A stretch of 64,000 nt of DNA from DATAZK01 sp963731205 (GTDB taxonomy: Bacteria > Actinomycetota > Actinomycetes > Frankiales > Frankiaceae). Under the pieces are notes generated by a model. The model was not told the origin of the DNA. It saw only the letters and a program-made list of their open reading frames with translations, and did not search any database. Position 1 is the stretch's first letter. Every line of letters starts with the position of its first letter. The DNA lies in contig CAVSUJ010000002.1 of the NCBI GenBank assembly GCA_963731205.1, positions 2,170,001 through 2,234,000 of the forward strand, read 5' to 3'. Positions 26,686-35,554 of this stretch are shown here, piece by piece. Made by a program: the position numbers and the translations under genes.

Positions 26686-28410
26686 ATGCTTCGAGGGAAG
26701 AAGCCGGCAATCGCCGTGGCTGTGGCGAGCACTCTCGCCGTCGCGGCCTGCGGCAGCAGCAGTAGCGGCTCCGGCGGCTCCGGCTCCGGAGGCGGTGGCA
26801 GCAAGGGCGGCGTCAACCTCGCCACGCTCCCGAACACGCCTGTCGACACGCGTGTCGGCAAGAGCGGCGGCACTTTCCGGCTCTCCATCGTCGAGCCGAC
26901 AGCGATCGACCCCTACAACTCCCAGGAGTCCGAGGGTCAGCTGGTCACCAAGAACATCTTCGACACCCTGACGACCGTGGAGCCGGACGGCAAGCTGGTC
27001 AACCAGCTGGCTTCCAACATCAGCCACGACGCCACCTGCAGCAACTGGACCTTCACCGTCAAGTCGGGCCAGAAGTTCTCCAACAACGAGACCGTCGACG
27101 CCGAGTCACTGAAGCGCGGCTGGACGCGGACCGTGATCGGGACCGCGGCCTCCGACGAGGCCTACCACATGGCCGGCATCAAGGGCTTCGACACGTTGCA
27201 GGCCAGCAAGGAGAACGACCCCACGAAGGTCGACTTCAGCGGTCTGACGGCGACCGGCGACACCCTCAAGGTGGCACTCTCCAAGCCGGACTGCGAATTC
27301 GACCTGAAGACCGCGCAGCCGGCGTTCAGCCCGGTGCCCGTCGAGGCCGGCGCCGCGAACAACACCAAGTACAACGACGAGCCCATCGGCAACGGGCCGT
27401 TCATGATGTCCCAGCCGTGGCAGCACGACAAGAGCATCACGCTGGTGCGCAACCCCAATTACACCGATGGCACGCCCGCCCTGCTGGACAAGGTCGAGCT
27501 GACCATCAATGACGGCAGTGACTCCTCCTTCGAGGACAAGGGCCTGGAAAACGGCGACTTCGACTACGCCCGCGTCTCCCCGGATGACCTGAAGACGTTC
27601 GCGGACAAGTACTACTCGACCGACCAGGCGAAGAACGGGTTCATCAAGGTGAACACGTTCGGTATCAACTACCTGCTGGTCAAGGTCAAGGACGCGCCGC
27701 TCACCGACGTGCGGGCCCGCGAGGCGGTCTCCTACGCCATCGACCGGAAGGCGATCGTCGAGGGTGTTCTGAAGAACTCGGTCACCCCGGCCACCTCGCT
27801 GGTGTCGCCGCCGTTTGCCGCCCAGGGCACCTACCAGCCTGGCATCTGCGCCTCCTGCGTGAAGCAGGACCCGACCAAGGCCAAGGCGCTCGCCAAGGCT
27901 GCGGGCGTCGGCCCGGGCACCAAGGTCAACCTGGCCTTCAACACCGGTGCCGGCCACGAGGGCTGGATCCAGGCGGTCGCCGGAGAGCTCAGCACGGTGC
28001 TGGGCTGGAAGGTGAACATCGAGCCCGGCCCGTTCAAGGAGCTGCTGCAGAAGGAGTCCGACCCCAAGGCCGGCGGCCTCTACCGGGCGGCCTGGAGTGC
28101 CGACTACCCGACCTCGTGGGACTTCCTCGAGCCGCTGCTCGGCACCCAGCCGGCCGGCGACCCGGGTGACAACCGCGGCTTCTACAGCAACCCCAAGGTC
28201 GACCAGCTGCTGGCGGCCGGTCAGGCCGAGACGGACCCGACCAAGCGGGCTGACGACTACAAGCAGGCCGAGAAGATCGCCATCGGCCAGGACCTGGCGC
28301 TCATCCCGCTCTGGTACCGCACGCAGTACCGCGCCTTCAGCAACAAGTTCGTCGGAGTGAACGTCGACTTCTTCGAGAACCCGACGCTTCGCACCATCGG
28401 CTTGGCGTAG
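26686..28410 (+). CDS. Peptide ABC transporter substrate-binding lipoprotein (SBP family 5)
   Basis: Extracytoplasmic receptor of an oligopeptide/dipeptide-type importer. 574 residues with a signal peptide ending in the lipobox VAAC (about residues 18-21), a Ser/Gly-rich tether, then the family 5 solute-binding domain with the SYAIDRKAIVEGVLKN signature and a WSADYPTSWDFLEPL block near the end. ATG 26686 has GGAAGG six bases upstream; ATG 26680 is the alternative. A strong hairpin separates it from the permease genes, a common way to keep receptor mRNA in excess. Confidence 0.93.
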   Translation: MLRGKKPAIAVAVASTLAVAACGSSSSGSGGSGSGGGGSKGGVNLATLPNTPVDTRVGKSGGTFRLSIVEPTAIDPYNSQESEGQLVTKNIFDTLTTVEPDGKLVNQLASNISHDATCSNWTFTVKSGQKFSNNETVDAESLKRGWTRTVIGTAASDEAYHMAGIKGFDTLQASKENDPTKVDFSGLTATGDTLKVALSKPDCEFDLKTAQPAFSPVPVEAGAANNTKYNDEPIGNGPFMMSQPWQHDKSITLVRNPNYTDGTPALLDKVELTINDGSDSSFEDKGLENGDFDYARVSPDDLKTFADKYYSTDQAKNGFIKVNTFGINYLLVKVKDAPLTDVRAREAVSYAIDRKAIVEGVLKNSVTPATSLVSPPFAAQGTYQPGICASCVKQDPTKAKALAKAAGVGPGTKVNLAFNTGAGHEGWIQAVAGELSTVLGWKVNIEPGPFKELLQKESDPKAGGLYRAAWSADYPTSWDFLEPLLGTQPAGDPGDNRGFYSNPKVDQLLAAGQAETDPTKRADDYKQAEKIAIGQDLALIPLWYRTQYRAFSNKFVGVNVDFFENPTLRTIGLA

Positions 28411-28417
28411 TCCCAGC

Positions 28418-28459
28418 GCATCGGCCGGGTCCTCCTGAAAAGGCTGGCCCGGCCGATGC
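28418..28459 (+). terminator. Intercistronic hairpin after the binding-protein gene
   Basis: Perfect 12-bp stem, GCATCGGCCGGG (28418-28429) with CCCGGCCGATGC (28448-28459) around an 18-nt loop, 8 bases after the stop codon. Likely a partial terminator or an mRNA-stabilising structure between the receptor and the membrane components. Confidence 0.65.
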
Positions 28460-28560
28460 TGTTGGAGGAGCGCACCCCGGCGTAGCTTGAATGACGCTCC
28501 CACCGGGCACGCTCGACGTGATTTCCGGGCTCGGGGCCGCATGAGGAGGTTGGCAGCCAA

Positions 28561-29493
28561 GTGCTGAAGTTCATCGTGCGGCGGCTGCTCCAGATGATCC
28601 TGGTCTTCTTCGGCGCGACGATAATCCTGTTCAGCGCCCTATTTCTGTTCGGTAACCCGCTCAACAACCTCACCGGCAGCGGTCACGCCCGCACTCCCGC
28701 AGTGATCCAGACGCTCGAGGCGAAATACAGCCTCAACAAGCCCTTCTATGTCCAGTACTACAAGTACGTCGAGGGCCTGGTGGTGCACTTCGACCTCGGC
28801 ACGAGTTATCGCCAGCAAAATCGTGAGGTCGCCAAGATCTTGCCGCCCAAGCTCGCCAATACCGCGAAGCTGGCCCTTTTCGCCATCATCATCGAAATCA
28901 TCGTCGGTATTGCTGCCGGCATTGTCTCTGCCGTTTTCCGGTATTCATTCATTGACGTCATAGTGACGATTTTGACGACCGTCACCATAGGTGTGCCCGT
29001 TTTCGTCATCGGAATCCTGCTGCAGGAGGTCTTTGCCCTCCAGCTGCATTGGCTGCCACTATTCGGGCTCAATGACGGCTTCAAGAGCTACATCCTGCCC
29101 GCAATCGCCCTGGCCTCGATCGATGCTGCCCTGGTCGCGCGGCTCACGCGCGGTTCCATGCTCGAGGTGATGCGCGCTGACTACGTCCGCACCGCCACGG
29201 CAAAAGGTTTGAGCAAGCGCGTCGTCATCTTCAAGCATGTTTTACGCAATTCCATCATCCCGGTCGTCACCTACCTCGGTATTTCGTTCGGCACGCTGCT
29301 CGGTGGAGCTCTCATCACCGAGAACGTCTTTTCCCTCGACGGAATCGGCAATGCGCTCGTGACGGCGATCAAAGCCAACGACAACCCGATCATCATGGGG
29401 GTCGTCACCTATGGCGTGCTCGTCTTCGTCATCGTCAACCTGATCGTCGACCTGCTGTACGCGGTGCTGGATCCGAGGGTGAGGCTCGAATGA
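28561..29493 (+). CDS. Peptide ABC transporter permease (DppB/OppB type)
   Basis: 310-residue inner-membrane permease with about six membrane helices. The first is at residues 9-30, and a large periplasmic loop (about 35-100) is typical of the DppB subunit. The EAA loop that docks the ATPase is seen as DYVRTATAKGLSKRVVIFKHVLRNSIIPVV. The GTG at 28561 is preceded by GAGGAGG. Base composition in parts (about 28850-29100, 29220-29400) has more A/T at third positions than its neighbours. Confidence 0.92.
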   Translation: MLKFIVRRLLQMILVFFGATIILFSALFLFGNPLNNLTGSGHARTPAVIQTLEAKYSLNKPFYVQYYKYVEGLVVHFDLGTSYRQQNREVAKILPPKLANTAKLALFAIIIEIIVGIAAGIVSAVFRYSFIDVIVTILTTVTIGVPVFVIGILLQEVFALQLHWLPLFGLNDGFKSYILPAIALASIDAALVARLTRGSMLEVMRADYVRTATAKGLSKRVVIFKHVLRNSIIPVVTYLGISFGTLLGGALITENVFSLDGIGNALVTAIKANDNPIIMGVVTYGVLVFVIVNLIVDLLYAVLDPRVRLE

Positions 29494-29578
29494 GCGCCCC
29501 GGGCTGTGCAGCGCCCATGATGCGCGTGGCGTCGCCTGTGAGGCGACCCGGGGGCCTGGAGCGGAAGGTGGAGAGCAC

Positions 29579-30590
29579 ATGAGCGAACCCACGGTCCTGA
29601 CTCCCGAGCCCGACGACTACCAAGATTCCGACGTCATCACCGACGACTTCGGGCCCGACCAAGCTAATCAGAGCCTGACCGGGGCCGATTCCGCCGACGT
29701 CGAGACCAGCGGCGCCACGGCCGCCGCCGCCGCCTACGGGTTGGTGGCCGCGACCGGCCAGTGGAAGGACATCCGGCGCCGGTTCATCCGCAACAAGCTT
29801 GCCGTCATCGGCCTCATCATGATCATCATCGTGGTGCTGGTGGCCATCTTCGCGCCCCTGATCGCCCCGTACGACCCGAAGGCGCAGGACCTGTTCAACG
29901 TCGAGACCGGGCCGAGCTGGCACCACTGGTTCGGCACCGACATCGTCGGACGCGACCAGTTCAGCCGGGTGCTCTACGGGGCGCGGATCGCCCTGATCGT
30001 CGGCCTCTCCTCGATCTTCCTCGCGACCCTCCTGGGGGTGTTCCTCGGCGCCGTCGCCGGCTACTTCGGGCGCTTCTGGGACTCGCTGATCATGCGGATC
30101 TGCGACATCTTCTTCGCTTTCCCACTGCTGGTCGGCGCGATCGTCATCATCACGGTCGTCGGCCAGGGCGTGCTGCCGGTGATCATCGCTCTGGCGATCT
30201 TCGGCTGGGCCACCATCGCCCGGCTGCTCCGCGGTTCGATCCTCTCCGTACGCGAGGCGGAGTACGTGGAAGCCGCCCGCTCTCTCGGGGCGAGCCGATG
30301 GCGCATCGTGACGCGCCACATCCTGCCCAACAGCTTCGCGCCGGTGCTCATCTTCGCGACGTTCCAGGTCGGTATCGCGGTCATCTCCGAAGCGGCACTC
30401 TCCTACCTCGGGGTCGGCGTCAAGCCAGACGTCCCTGAGTGGGGCAACATGATCGCCGCCGGCCAGAGCCAGCTCGTCCACCGAATGGTGGCTGACGATC
30501 CTGCCGAGCCTCGCGGTCGTCTTCACCGTGCTGGCATTCGTCTTCGTGGGTGACGGCCTCCGTGACGCACTCGACCCGAAGCTCAAGTAG
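29579..30590 (+). pseudogene. Peptide ABC transporter permease (DppC/OppC type), one-base frameshift near the 3' end
   Basis: Second permease subunit. An N-terminal acidic cytoplasmic region (about 1-60) precedes the helices; FGTDIVGRDQFSRVLYG and the EAA loop EYVEAARSLGASRWRIVTRHILP are intact. After VPEWGNMIAAGQSQLVH the frame becomes nonsense and stops at 30553. Skipping one base near 30482 restores EWWLTILPSLAVVF and a C-terminus VGDGLRDALDPKLK ending at 30590, exactly the family ending. The intact product would be 336 residues. This is either a sequencing insertion or a true frameshift, which would remove the last membrane helix. The downstream ATPase gene starts 6 bases after the restored stop, which supports the restored frame. 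Confidence 0.88.
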
Positions 30591-30596
30591 GCGGCG

Positions 30597-31766
30597 ATGA
30601 GCGCGCAACCCGCATGGGAAGGCTCCGGCGAGCCGACGGCCCACCGGCCCCCTGATACGACCGGTTCCAGCCATCACGTGGCTCCGGGTTCCGACGTCGA
30701 GCCGCTCCTCACCGTCGAGGATCTGCGGGTGCACTTCCACACCGACAACGGGGTGGTGCGCGCGGTCGACGGGGTGAGCTGGGAGGTCCGCCCCGGAGAA
30801 ACGCTCGGCATCGTGGGCGAATCCGGCTCCGGCAAGTCGGTCTCGGCCATGACCATCATGGGTCTGGTGCCGTCCCCGCCGGCGCGCTTCCCGTCCGGAA
30901 GAATCATGTTCCGCGGCGAGGATCTGCTGACGGCCAGTGACCACCGGCTGCGTGCCTTGCGCGGCAAAGAAGTCTCGATGATCTTCCAGGACCCGTTGAC
31001 CGCGCTGAACCCGGTCTTCAAGGTCGGCAGCCAGATCGCCGAGGTGATCCGGGTCCACGAGTCGATGTCGCGCTCGGCGGCGAAGGCGCGGGCGGTCGAT
31101 CTGCTCGGCGAGGTGGGGATCCCCAACCCGCGCGGCCGCGCCAAGGAGTATCCGCACCAGTTCTCCGGGGGCATGCGGCAGCGCGCGATGATCGCGATGG
31201 CGCTCGCCCTGAACCCGGCGCTGCTGCTCGCAGACGAGCCGACCACGGCCCTCGACGTCACGGTCCAGGCCCAGATCATGGAGCTCCTGGAAACCCTTCA
31301 GGAGCAACGCGGCACCGCCATCGTGCTGATCACCCACGACCTGGGGCTGGTGGCGAGCCACGCCGACCGCGTCATGGTGATGTACGCGGGCCGGGTGGCC
31401 GAGTACGCCGACACCAATGGCATCTACTACCACCCGCGCCACGCCTACTCACTCGGCCTGCTGTCCAGTCTCGCCCGCCTCGACCAGCGGCGCGCGGACC
31501 GGCTCGAACCGATCCCAGGCTCGCCGCCCAGCCTCATCCGCGTCCCGGCCGGCTGCCCCTTCCACCCCCGTTGCTCCTTCGCGACCAAGGTCTGCCGCAC
31601 GGTCGTCCCTGCCCTGACCGAGCAGGACATCGCCGGCCATCTCGCGGCCTGCCATCACAGTGACGAGGTCGCGGCGAAGGCCGAAGGTGTCGCCGCGCCC
31701 GGCGTGGTCGATCCCGCCGGTGAGGCTCCCGTTGCTGCGAACCCCGATCAGGAGGGGAGCTCGTGA
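30597..31766 (+). CDS. Peptide ABC transporter ATP-binding protein (DppD/OppD type)
   Basis: First of two ATPase subunits of the importer. 389 residues: a 35-residue non-conserved N-terminus, Walker A GESGSGKS, Q-loop FQDPLTALNP, signature FSGGMRQR, Walker B LLLADEPTTALD, and switch His in ITHDLGLV. The C-terminal oligopeptide-transporter extension has a cysteine cluster (CPFHPRC, VC, CHH). ATG 30597. Its end overlaps the next gene by 4 bases. Confidence 0.94.
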   Translation: MSAQPAWEGSGEPTAHRPPDTTGSSHHVAPGSDVEPLLTVEDLRVHFHTDNGVVRAVDGVSWEVRPGETLGIVGESGSGKSVSAMTIMGLVPSPPARFPSGRIMFRGEDLLTASDHRLRALRGKEVSMIFQDPLTALNPVFKVGSQIAEVIRVHESMSRSAAKARAVDLLGEVGIPNPRGRAKEYPHQFSGGMRQRAMIAMALALNPALLLADEPTTALDVTVQAQIMELLETLQEQRGTAIVLITHDLGLVASHADRVMVMYAGRVAEYADTNGIYYHPRHAYSLGLLSSLARLDQRRADRLEPIPGSPPSLIRVPAGCPFHPRCSFATKVCRTVVPALTEQDIAGHLAACHHSDEVAAKAEGVAAPGVVDPAGEAPVAANPDQEGSS

Positions 31767-32809
31767 GCGCCCCCAGCTTGGAGAAGACCTCGGCGGAGCG
31801 CGCCGGCGAAGGCCCGCTTCTTCAGGTCGATGACCTGAAGAAGCACTTTCCGATCCGCAGCGGCATCGTCTTCCAGCGCCAGATCGGCGCTGTGCGGGCG
31901 GTCGACGGCGTCTCCTTCGACGTGCGACGCGGTGAGACGCTGGCGCTCGTCGGGGAGTCGGGCTGCGGAAAGAGCACCACCGCGCGCACGATCTTGCGCC
32001 TGCTGGAGCCGACTTCGGGGAAGATCACCTTCGAGGGCGAGGACATCACCAGCGTCGGGCCGCGTCAGCTGCGCCGGCTGCGCCGGGAGATGCAGATCGT
32101 CTTCCAGGACCCGTACGCCAGCCTGAACCCCCGCCAGACGGTGCGGGCCACGTTGCGTGAGCCGTTCCAGATCCACGGCCTCCCCGAGGAGGACAAGGTC
32201 AATCAACTCCTGGAGCGGGTCGGCCTCGCGCCGGAGCACGCGTCGCGGTATCCGCACGAGTTCTCCGGCGGCCAGCGTCAGCGCGTCGGAATCGCCCGCG
32301 CGATCAGCCTCAACCCGAAGCTGGTGATCTGCGACGAACCGGTGTCGGCGCTCGACGTGTCCATCCAGGCGCAGGTCATCAACCTGCTCGAGGATCTTCA
32401 GCACGAGCTGGGCCTGACGTACCTGTTCATCGCCCACGACCTGTCGGTGGTGCGTCACATCGCGACCAACGTCGCGGTGATGTATCTGGGCACCATCGTC
32501 GAGATGGCCGACCGCGACACCCTCTTCGAGCAGCCTTCCCATCCCTATACGCAAGCGTTGATCAGCGCGGTGCCGATCCCGGACCCGGTGAAGGAACGGC
32601 AGCGGCAGCGAATCATCATCTCCGGCGACGTGCCGAGCCCCGCGAATCCGCCGAGCGGGTGCCGTTTCCGCACCCGGTGCCAGGTGTTCGCCGGTGACCT
32701 GAACGACGACGAGCGTCAGCTCTGTATCAACGAGCAGCCGCAATTGATCGACCGCGGTCAGGGTCATCCCGTGGCTTGCCATTACGCTAGCGCGCGGGTG
32801 GTGGTGTGA
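31763..32809 (+). CDS. Peptide ABC transporter ATP-binding protein (DppF/OppF type)
   Basis: Second ATPase subunit, 348 residues. Walker A GESGCGKST, Q-loop FQDPYASLNPRQTV, signature FSGGQRQRVGIARA, Walker B LVICDEPVSALD, switch His in IAHDLSVV. The C-terminal cysteine-containing extension reads GCRFRTRC. It is coupled to the preceding ATPase by GTGA and ends one base before the secG start codon, so secG may be read from the same transcript. Confidence 0.94.
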   Translation: MSAPSLEKTSAERAGEGPLLQVDDLKKHFPIRSGIVFQRQIGAVRAVDGVSFDVRRGETLALVGESGCGKSTTARTILRLLEPTSGKITFEGEDITSVGPRQLRRLRREMQIVFQDPYASLNPRQTVRATLREPFQIHGLPEEDKVNQLLERVGLAPEHASRYPHEFSGGQRQRVGIARAISLNPKLVICDEPVSALDVSIQAQVINLLEDLQHELGLTYLFIAHDLSVVRHIATNVAVMYLGTIVEMADRDTLFEQPSHPYTQALISAVPIPDPVKERQRQRIIISGDVPSPANPPSGCRFRTRCQVFAGDLNDDERQLCINEQPQLIDRGQGHPVACHYASARVVV

Positions 32810-32810
32810 A

Positions 32811-33041
32811 GTGAAGGTTGTCCTGTCGGTGATCCTGATCGTGACCAGCCTGTTCCTTATCGCGTTGATCCTTTTGCATCGCGGCAAGGGCGGCGGGCTG
32901 TCGAACCTGTTCGGTGGCGGTGTCTCGTCCTCTCTCGGCGGCTCGTCCGTCGTCGAGAAGAACCTCGACCGCTTCACGATCGCCGTGGGTCTGGTCTGGT
33001 TCGCGTCGATCGTCAGCCTCGGTTTGCTGGACAAGAGCTGA
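32811..33041 (+). CDS. secG: Preprotein translocase subunit SecG
   Basis: Small non-essential subunit of the SecYEG translocon that stimulates export. 76 residues with two membrane helices (about 3-22 and 53-72) linked by a Gly/Ser-rich loop GKGGGLSNLFGGG typical of SecG. The GTG at 32811 is one base after the oppF-type stop. In streptomycetes and mycobacteria secG lies close to tpiA; here a transporter operon separates them. Confidence 0.93.
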   Translation: MKVVLSVILIVTSLFLIALILLHRGKGGGLSNLFGGGVSSSLGGSSVVEKNLDRFTIAVGLVWFASIVSLGLLDKS

Positions 33042-33045
33042 GCCG

Positions 33046-35055
33046 GTGCATGGCCGGAGCCCGCGGCGCCGGCTGATCCGGGGTCCAGCACTGGGCCGTA
33101 CCCGTGCCCGGGTCGGCTGCGCGGCTCTTGCCGTCACGATGTTGGTGGCCGCGTGCAGCAGTGGCGGCGCCAAGCCCACCCCCTCGCCGAGCAGTCCGAG
33201 CCCTTCGCCGACCGCGGGTCCCAGGCCCGGTGGCACGCTGCGGATCGCCGGGGTCACCCGCGTCCTCGATCTCGATCCGGCTGCACCCGAGAACGAGCAG
33301 ACGCTCGTGCCGGGGCAGTCGCTGGTCTCGGCGGCCCAGGGCAATCAGCTCATCGGGCGTCTCGTGCTGCGTCAGCTCTACGGCTACCCGAGCACTGATC
33401 CGACGGCGGTGACCGCGTCGGCAAGCCCGGCGCCGGGTACCTCCGACAGCTCCAACGCGACCGTCGGGCCGACCCAGTCCGGTCCGGTGCCCGATCTCGC
33501 CGGGGGCGCCCCGAAGCTGAGTGACGGCGGCCTGAAAGCCACCATCACGCTGCGGACGGTGCGATGGGACGTTCCCAGCGGACGGCGGGTGACGGCGACT
33601 GACGAGCTGCGGGCTCTGAAGCGGCTGTGCCTGCCCCAGATCAGCTCACCCGTGCGCGGCTACCTGGAGGAGTCGGTGGTTGGATACGCGGCGGCCTGCC
33701 GCGAACTGGCCGCCGCTCCTCCCACGACGCTCAGCGCCCTCGACGCGGTCGCCATCTCCGGCATGACCACCCAGGGCGACACGACGCTGCAGATCCGATT
33801 GCTGCGCCCGACGAACGACCTGACGGCGATCCTCGCTCTGCCGGAGACCGCGCCGCTGCCGGTCGAGTCCTTCGTCGGGCTGCGCGTGACGAACGATCCG
33901 CTGAACTTCGTGGGTGACGGCCCGTACCGGTTCGTCAGCCCGCAGGCCGGAGAGACCTACGCGCTCTCGCGCAATCCGTCGTGGAGCCAGGGCGGCGATC
34001 CGCTGCGCCACGCGTATGTGGATCACATCTCGGTCCGCGGTGGCATGACCGCCGCCAAGGTCACCGATCTGGTACGCACCGGCGGCGCCGACCTGTCGCT
34101 CGACGTGCCCGCCACGTCGGCATACGCGGCGTCGGCGGCGACGGATGCGGTGATCACCGCACCGGCTCAGTCAACGGTGGTGCTGGCCGTGGGATCACGG
34201 GGGCCGGCGTCGCTCCGGCTCGCGGTGACCACGGTGCGCCGCGTCCTCGCCGCATGCATCGACCCCGCGTCGCGTACCCGCATCGCCGCCGCGCTCGGCT
34301 CCGGCGTGGCGACACCGTCGAGCGATCTGTTCTCCGACCTGTCACTGACACCCGGAGGTGAGCGCACCCCATCGCCATCGCCCAGTGTCAGCCCGAGTGC
34401 GTCACCCGCGCCTACGACCGGTGCTTCGACGAGCCCCTCCGCTACGCCCTCCGGCGCGGTGCCGTCCGGATCGCCGAGCCCCGCTGCGGTCCCGCCGGCC
34501 CAGTGCGTGAAGACCGCCGGCCTCACCGGCGCGACGCTGACGATGCTCATCCCGAACACCCCGCAGTCGCGGGCGGTCGCGTCGATCATCGCGGCGCGGC
34601 TGGCGATCGCGGGGGTGCGGCTGCGGCTCGTCGCCCCGAGTGCGACGCGCTATGCCTCACTCGCCCGCCTCGGCGGCTGGGACCTGCTGCTTGCGGTTCG
34701 CCCGCTGCGCTACCCCGCTCCCCGCGGGCTGCTCGCTCCGCTGCTGGACGGCGCCTGGCCGGGGCTGGACGCGGTCTCCCTGCGCCGGCCCCCGACACTG
34801 CTGACGCTGCTGCTCGCGGCGAATGCCGAGCGCGAGAAGGACGCCTCGACCACCACGTGGGAGACGTTCGACACGACCTTGACCGCCGCCGCGGTCGTGA
34901 TTCCGCTGGCGCAGTTGAGCACGGTCTACGCCCGCGGGACGAACGTCGAACAGGCCCCCGTCTCGCCAGTGTTCAGCAATGCGGACCCGGCGAATGTGGC
35001 CCTCGGTTCGACTCGTCCGGGGGATCCCGCACAGAGCCCCACAGCCACGCCGTAG
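33046..35055 (+). CDS. Solute-binding-like lipoprotein (SBP family 5-related) with Pro/Ser-rich hinge
   Basis: 669 residues. A twin-Arg-like basic start and a hydrophobic stretch lead to the lipobox LVAAC (about residue 36), then a Ser/Pro-rich tether. Family 5 features are recognisable but weak: PGGTLRI, LRQLYGYPS, VGDGPYRFVSP, YALSRNPSW. A second low-complexity stretch rich in Pro/Ser/Ala-Thr (about 440-490) splits the protein into two parts. GTG 33046 lies 4 bases after the secG stop; no strong ribosome site, so the exact start is uncertain. No dedicated permease adjoins it. It may be a diverged receptor or have lost transport function. Confidence 0.75.
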   Translation: MHGRSPRRRLIRGPALGRTRARVGCAALAVTMLVAACSSGGAKPTPSPSSPSPSPTAGPRPGGTLRIAGVTRVLDLDPAAPENEQTLVPGQSLVSAAQGNQLIGRLVLRQLYGYPSTDPTAVTASASPAPGTSDSSNATVGPTQSGPVPDLAGGAPKLSDGGLKATITLRTVRWDVPSGRRVTATDELRALKRLCLPQISSPVRGYLEESVVGYAAACRELAAAPPTTLSALDAVAISGMTTQGDTTLQIRLLRPTNDLTAILALPETAPLPVESFVGLRVTNDPLNFVGDGPYRFVSPQAGETYALSRNPSWSQGGDPLRHAYVDHISVRGGMTAAKVTDLVRTGGADLSLDVPATSAYAASAATDAVITAPAQSTVVLAVGSRGPASLRLAVTTVRRVLAACIDPASRTRIAAALGSGVATPSSDLFSDLSLTPGGERTPSPSPSVSPSASPAPTTGASTSPSATPSGAVPSGSPSPAAVPPAQCVKTAGLTGATLTMLIPNTPQSRAVASIIAARLAIAGVRLRLVAPSATRYASLARLGGWDLLLAVRPLRYPAPRGLLAPLLDGAWPGLDAVSLRRPPTLLTLLLAANAEREKDASTTTWETFDTTLTAAAVVIPLAQLSTVYARGTNVEQAPVSPVFSNADPANVALGSTRPGDPAQSPTATP

Positions 35056-35196
35056 CATCGCCTAGGCGCGTCATCCCGGGGGGCGACGAGCCAGCGGCAA
35101 AGCACCGGAAAAAAGCTCGAAAGTCGACTGACGTAGCGCCGACCCGCTCGCAGCCACCAGGCCGCGGGCGAATGTCGCCGGAGTGAAGGAGTGCCA

Positions 35197-35538
35197 GTGG
35201 CTGGTGGCGCGGGAGGCAATGCAATTCGGGGGAGCCGCGTAGGAGCGGGCCCGATGGGGGAGTCCGAGCGGGGCGAGCGTGCGCCGCGCATCCGCATCGC
35301 TTTCTATTGCGCCAACGGCCACGAGACCCGGCCGTCGTTCGCCGAAGACGCCCCGATCCCGGAGACGTGGGATTGCCCGCGCTGCGGCTACCCGGCCGGC
35401 ACCGATCAGCACAACACCCCGCCGCCGCCGCGCAACGAGCCGTACAAGACGCACCTGGCCTACGTCCGCGAGCGTCGTAACGACGAGGACGGCGAGGCCA
35501 TCCTGCAGGAGGCCCTCGCCAAGCTGCGCGGCCGCTAG
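35197..35538 (+). CDS. rbpA: RNA polymerase-binding protein RbpA
   Basis: Actinobacterial RNA polymerase accessory factor that binds the beta subunit and group I/II sigma factors to stabilise the open promoter complex. 113 residues: the flexible N-terminus with GNAIRGSRVGAGPMGE, a zinc-binding core (CANGHE...CPRCG), the basic linker PYKTHLAYVRERR and the sigma-interaction domain GEAILQEALAKLR. GTG 35197 is preferred over GTG 35191 because GAAGGAG (35185-35191) gives it a normal spacing. Convergent with pgl (16-bp gap). Confidence 0.95.
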   Translation: MAGGAGGNAIRGSRVGAGPMGESERGERAPRIRIAFYCANGHETRPSFAEDAPIPETWDCPRCGYPAGTDQHNTPPPPRNEPYKTHLAYVRERRNDEDGEAILQEALAKLRGR

Positions 35539-35554
35539 CACCGCGCGCTCGCCG

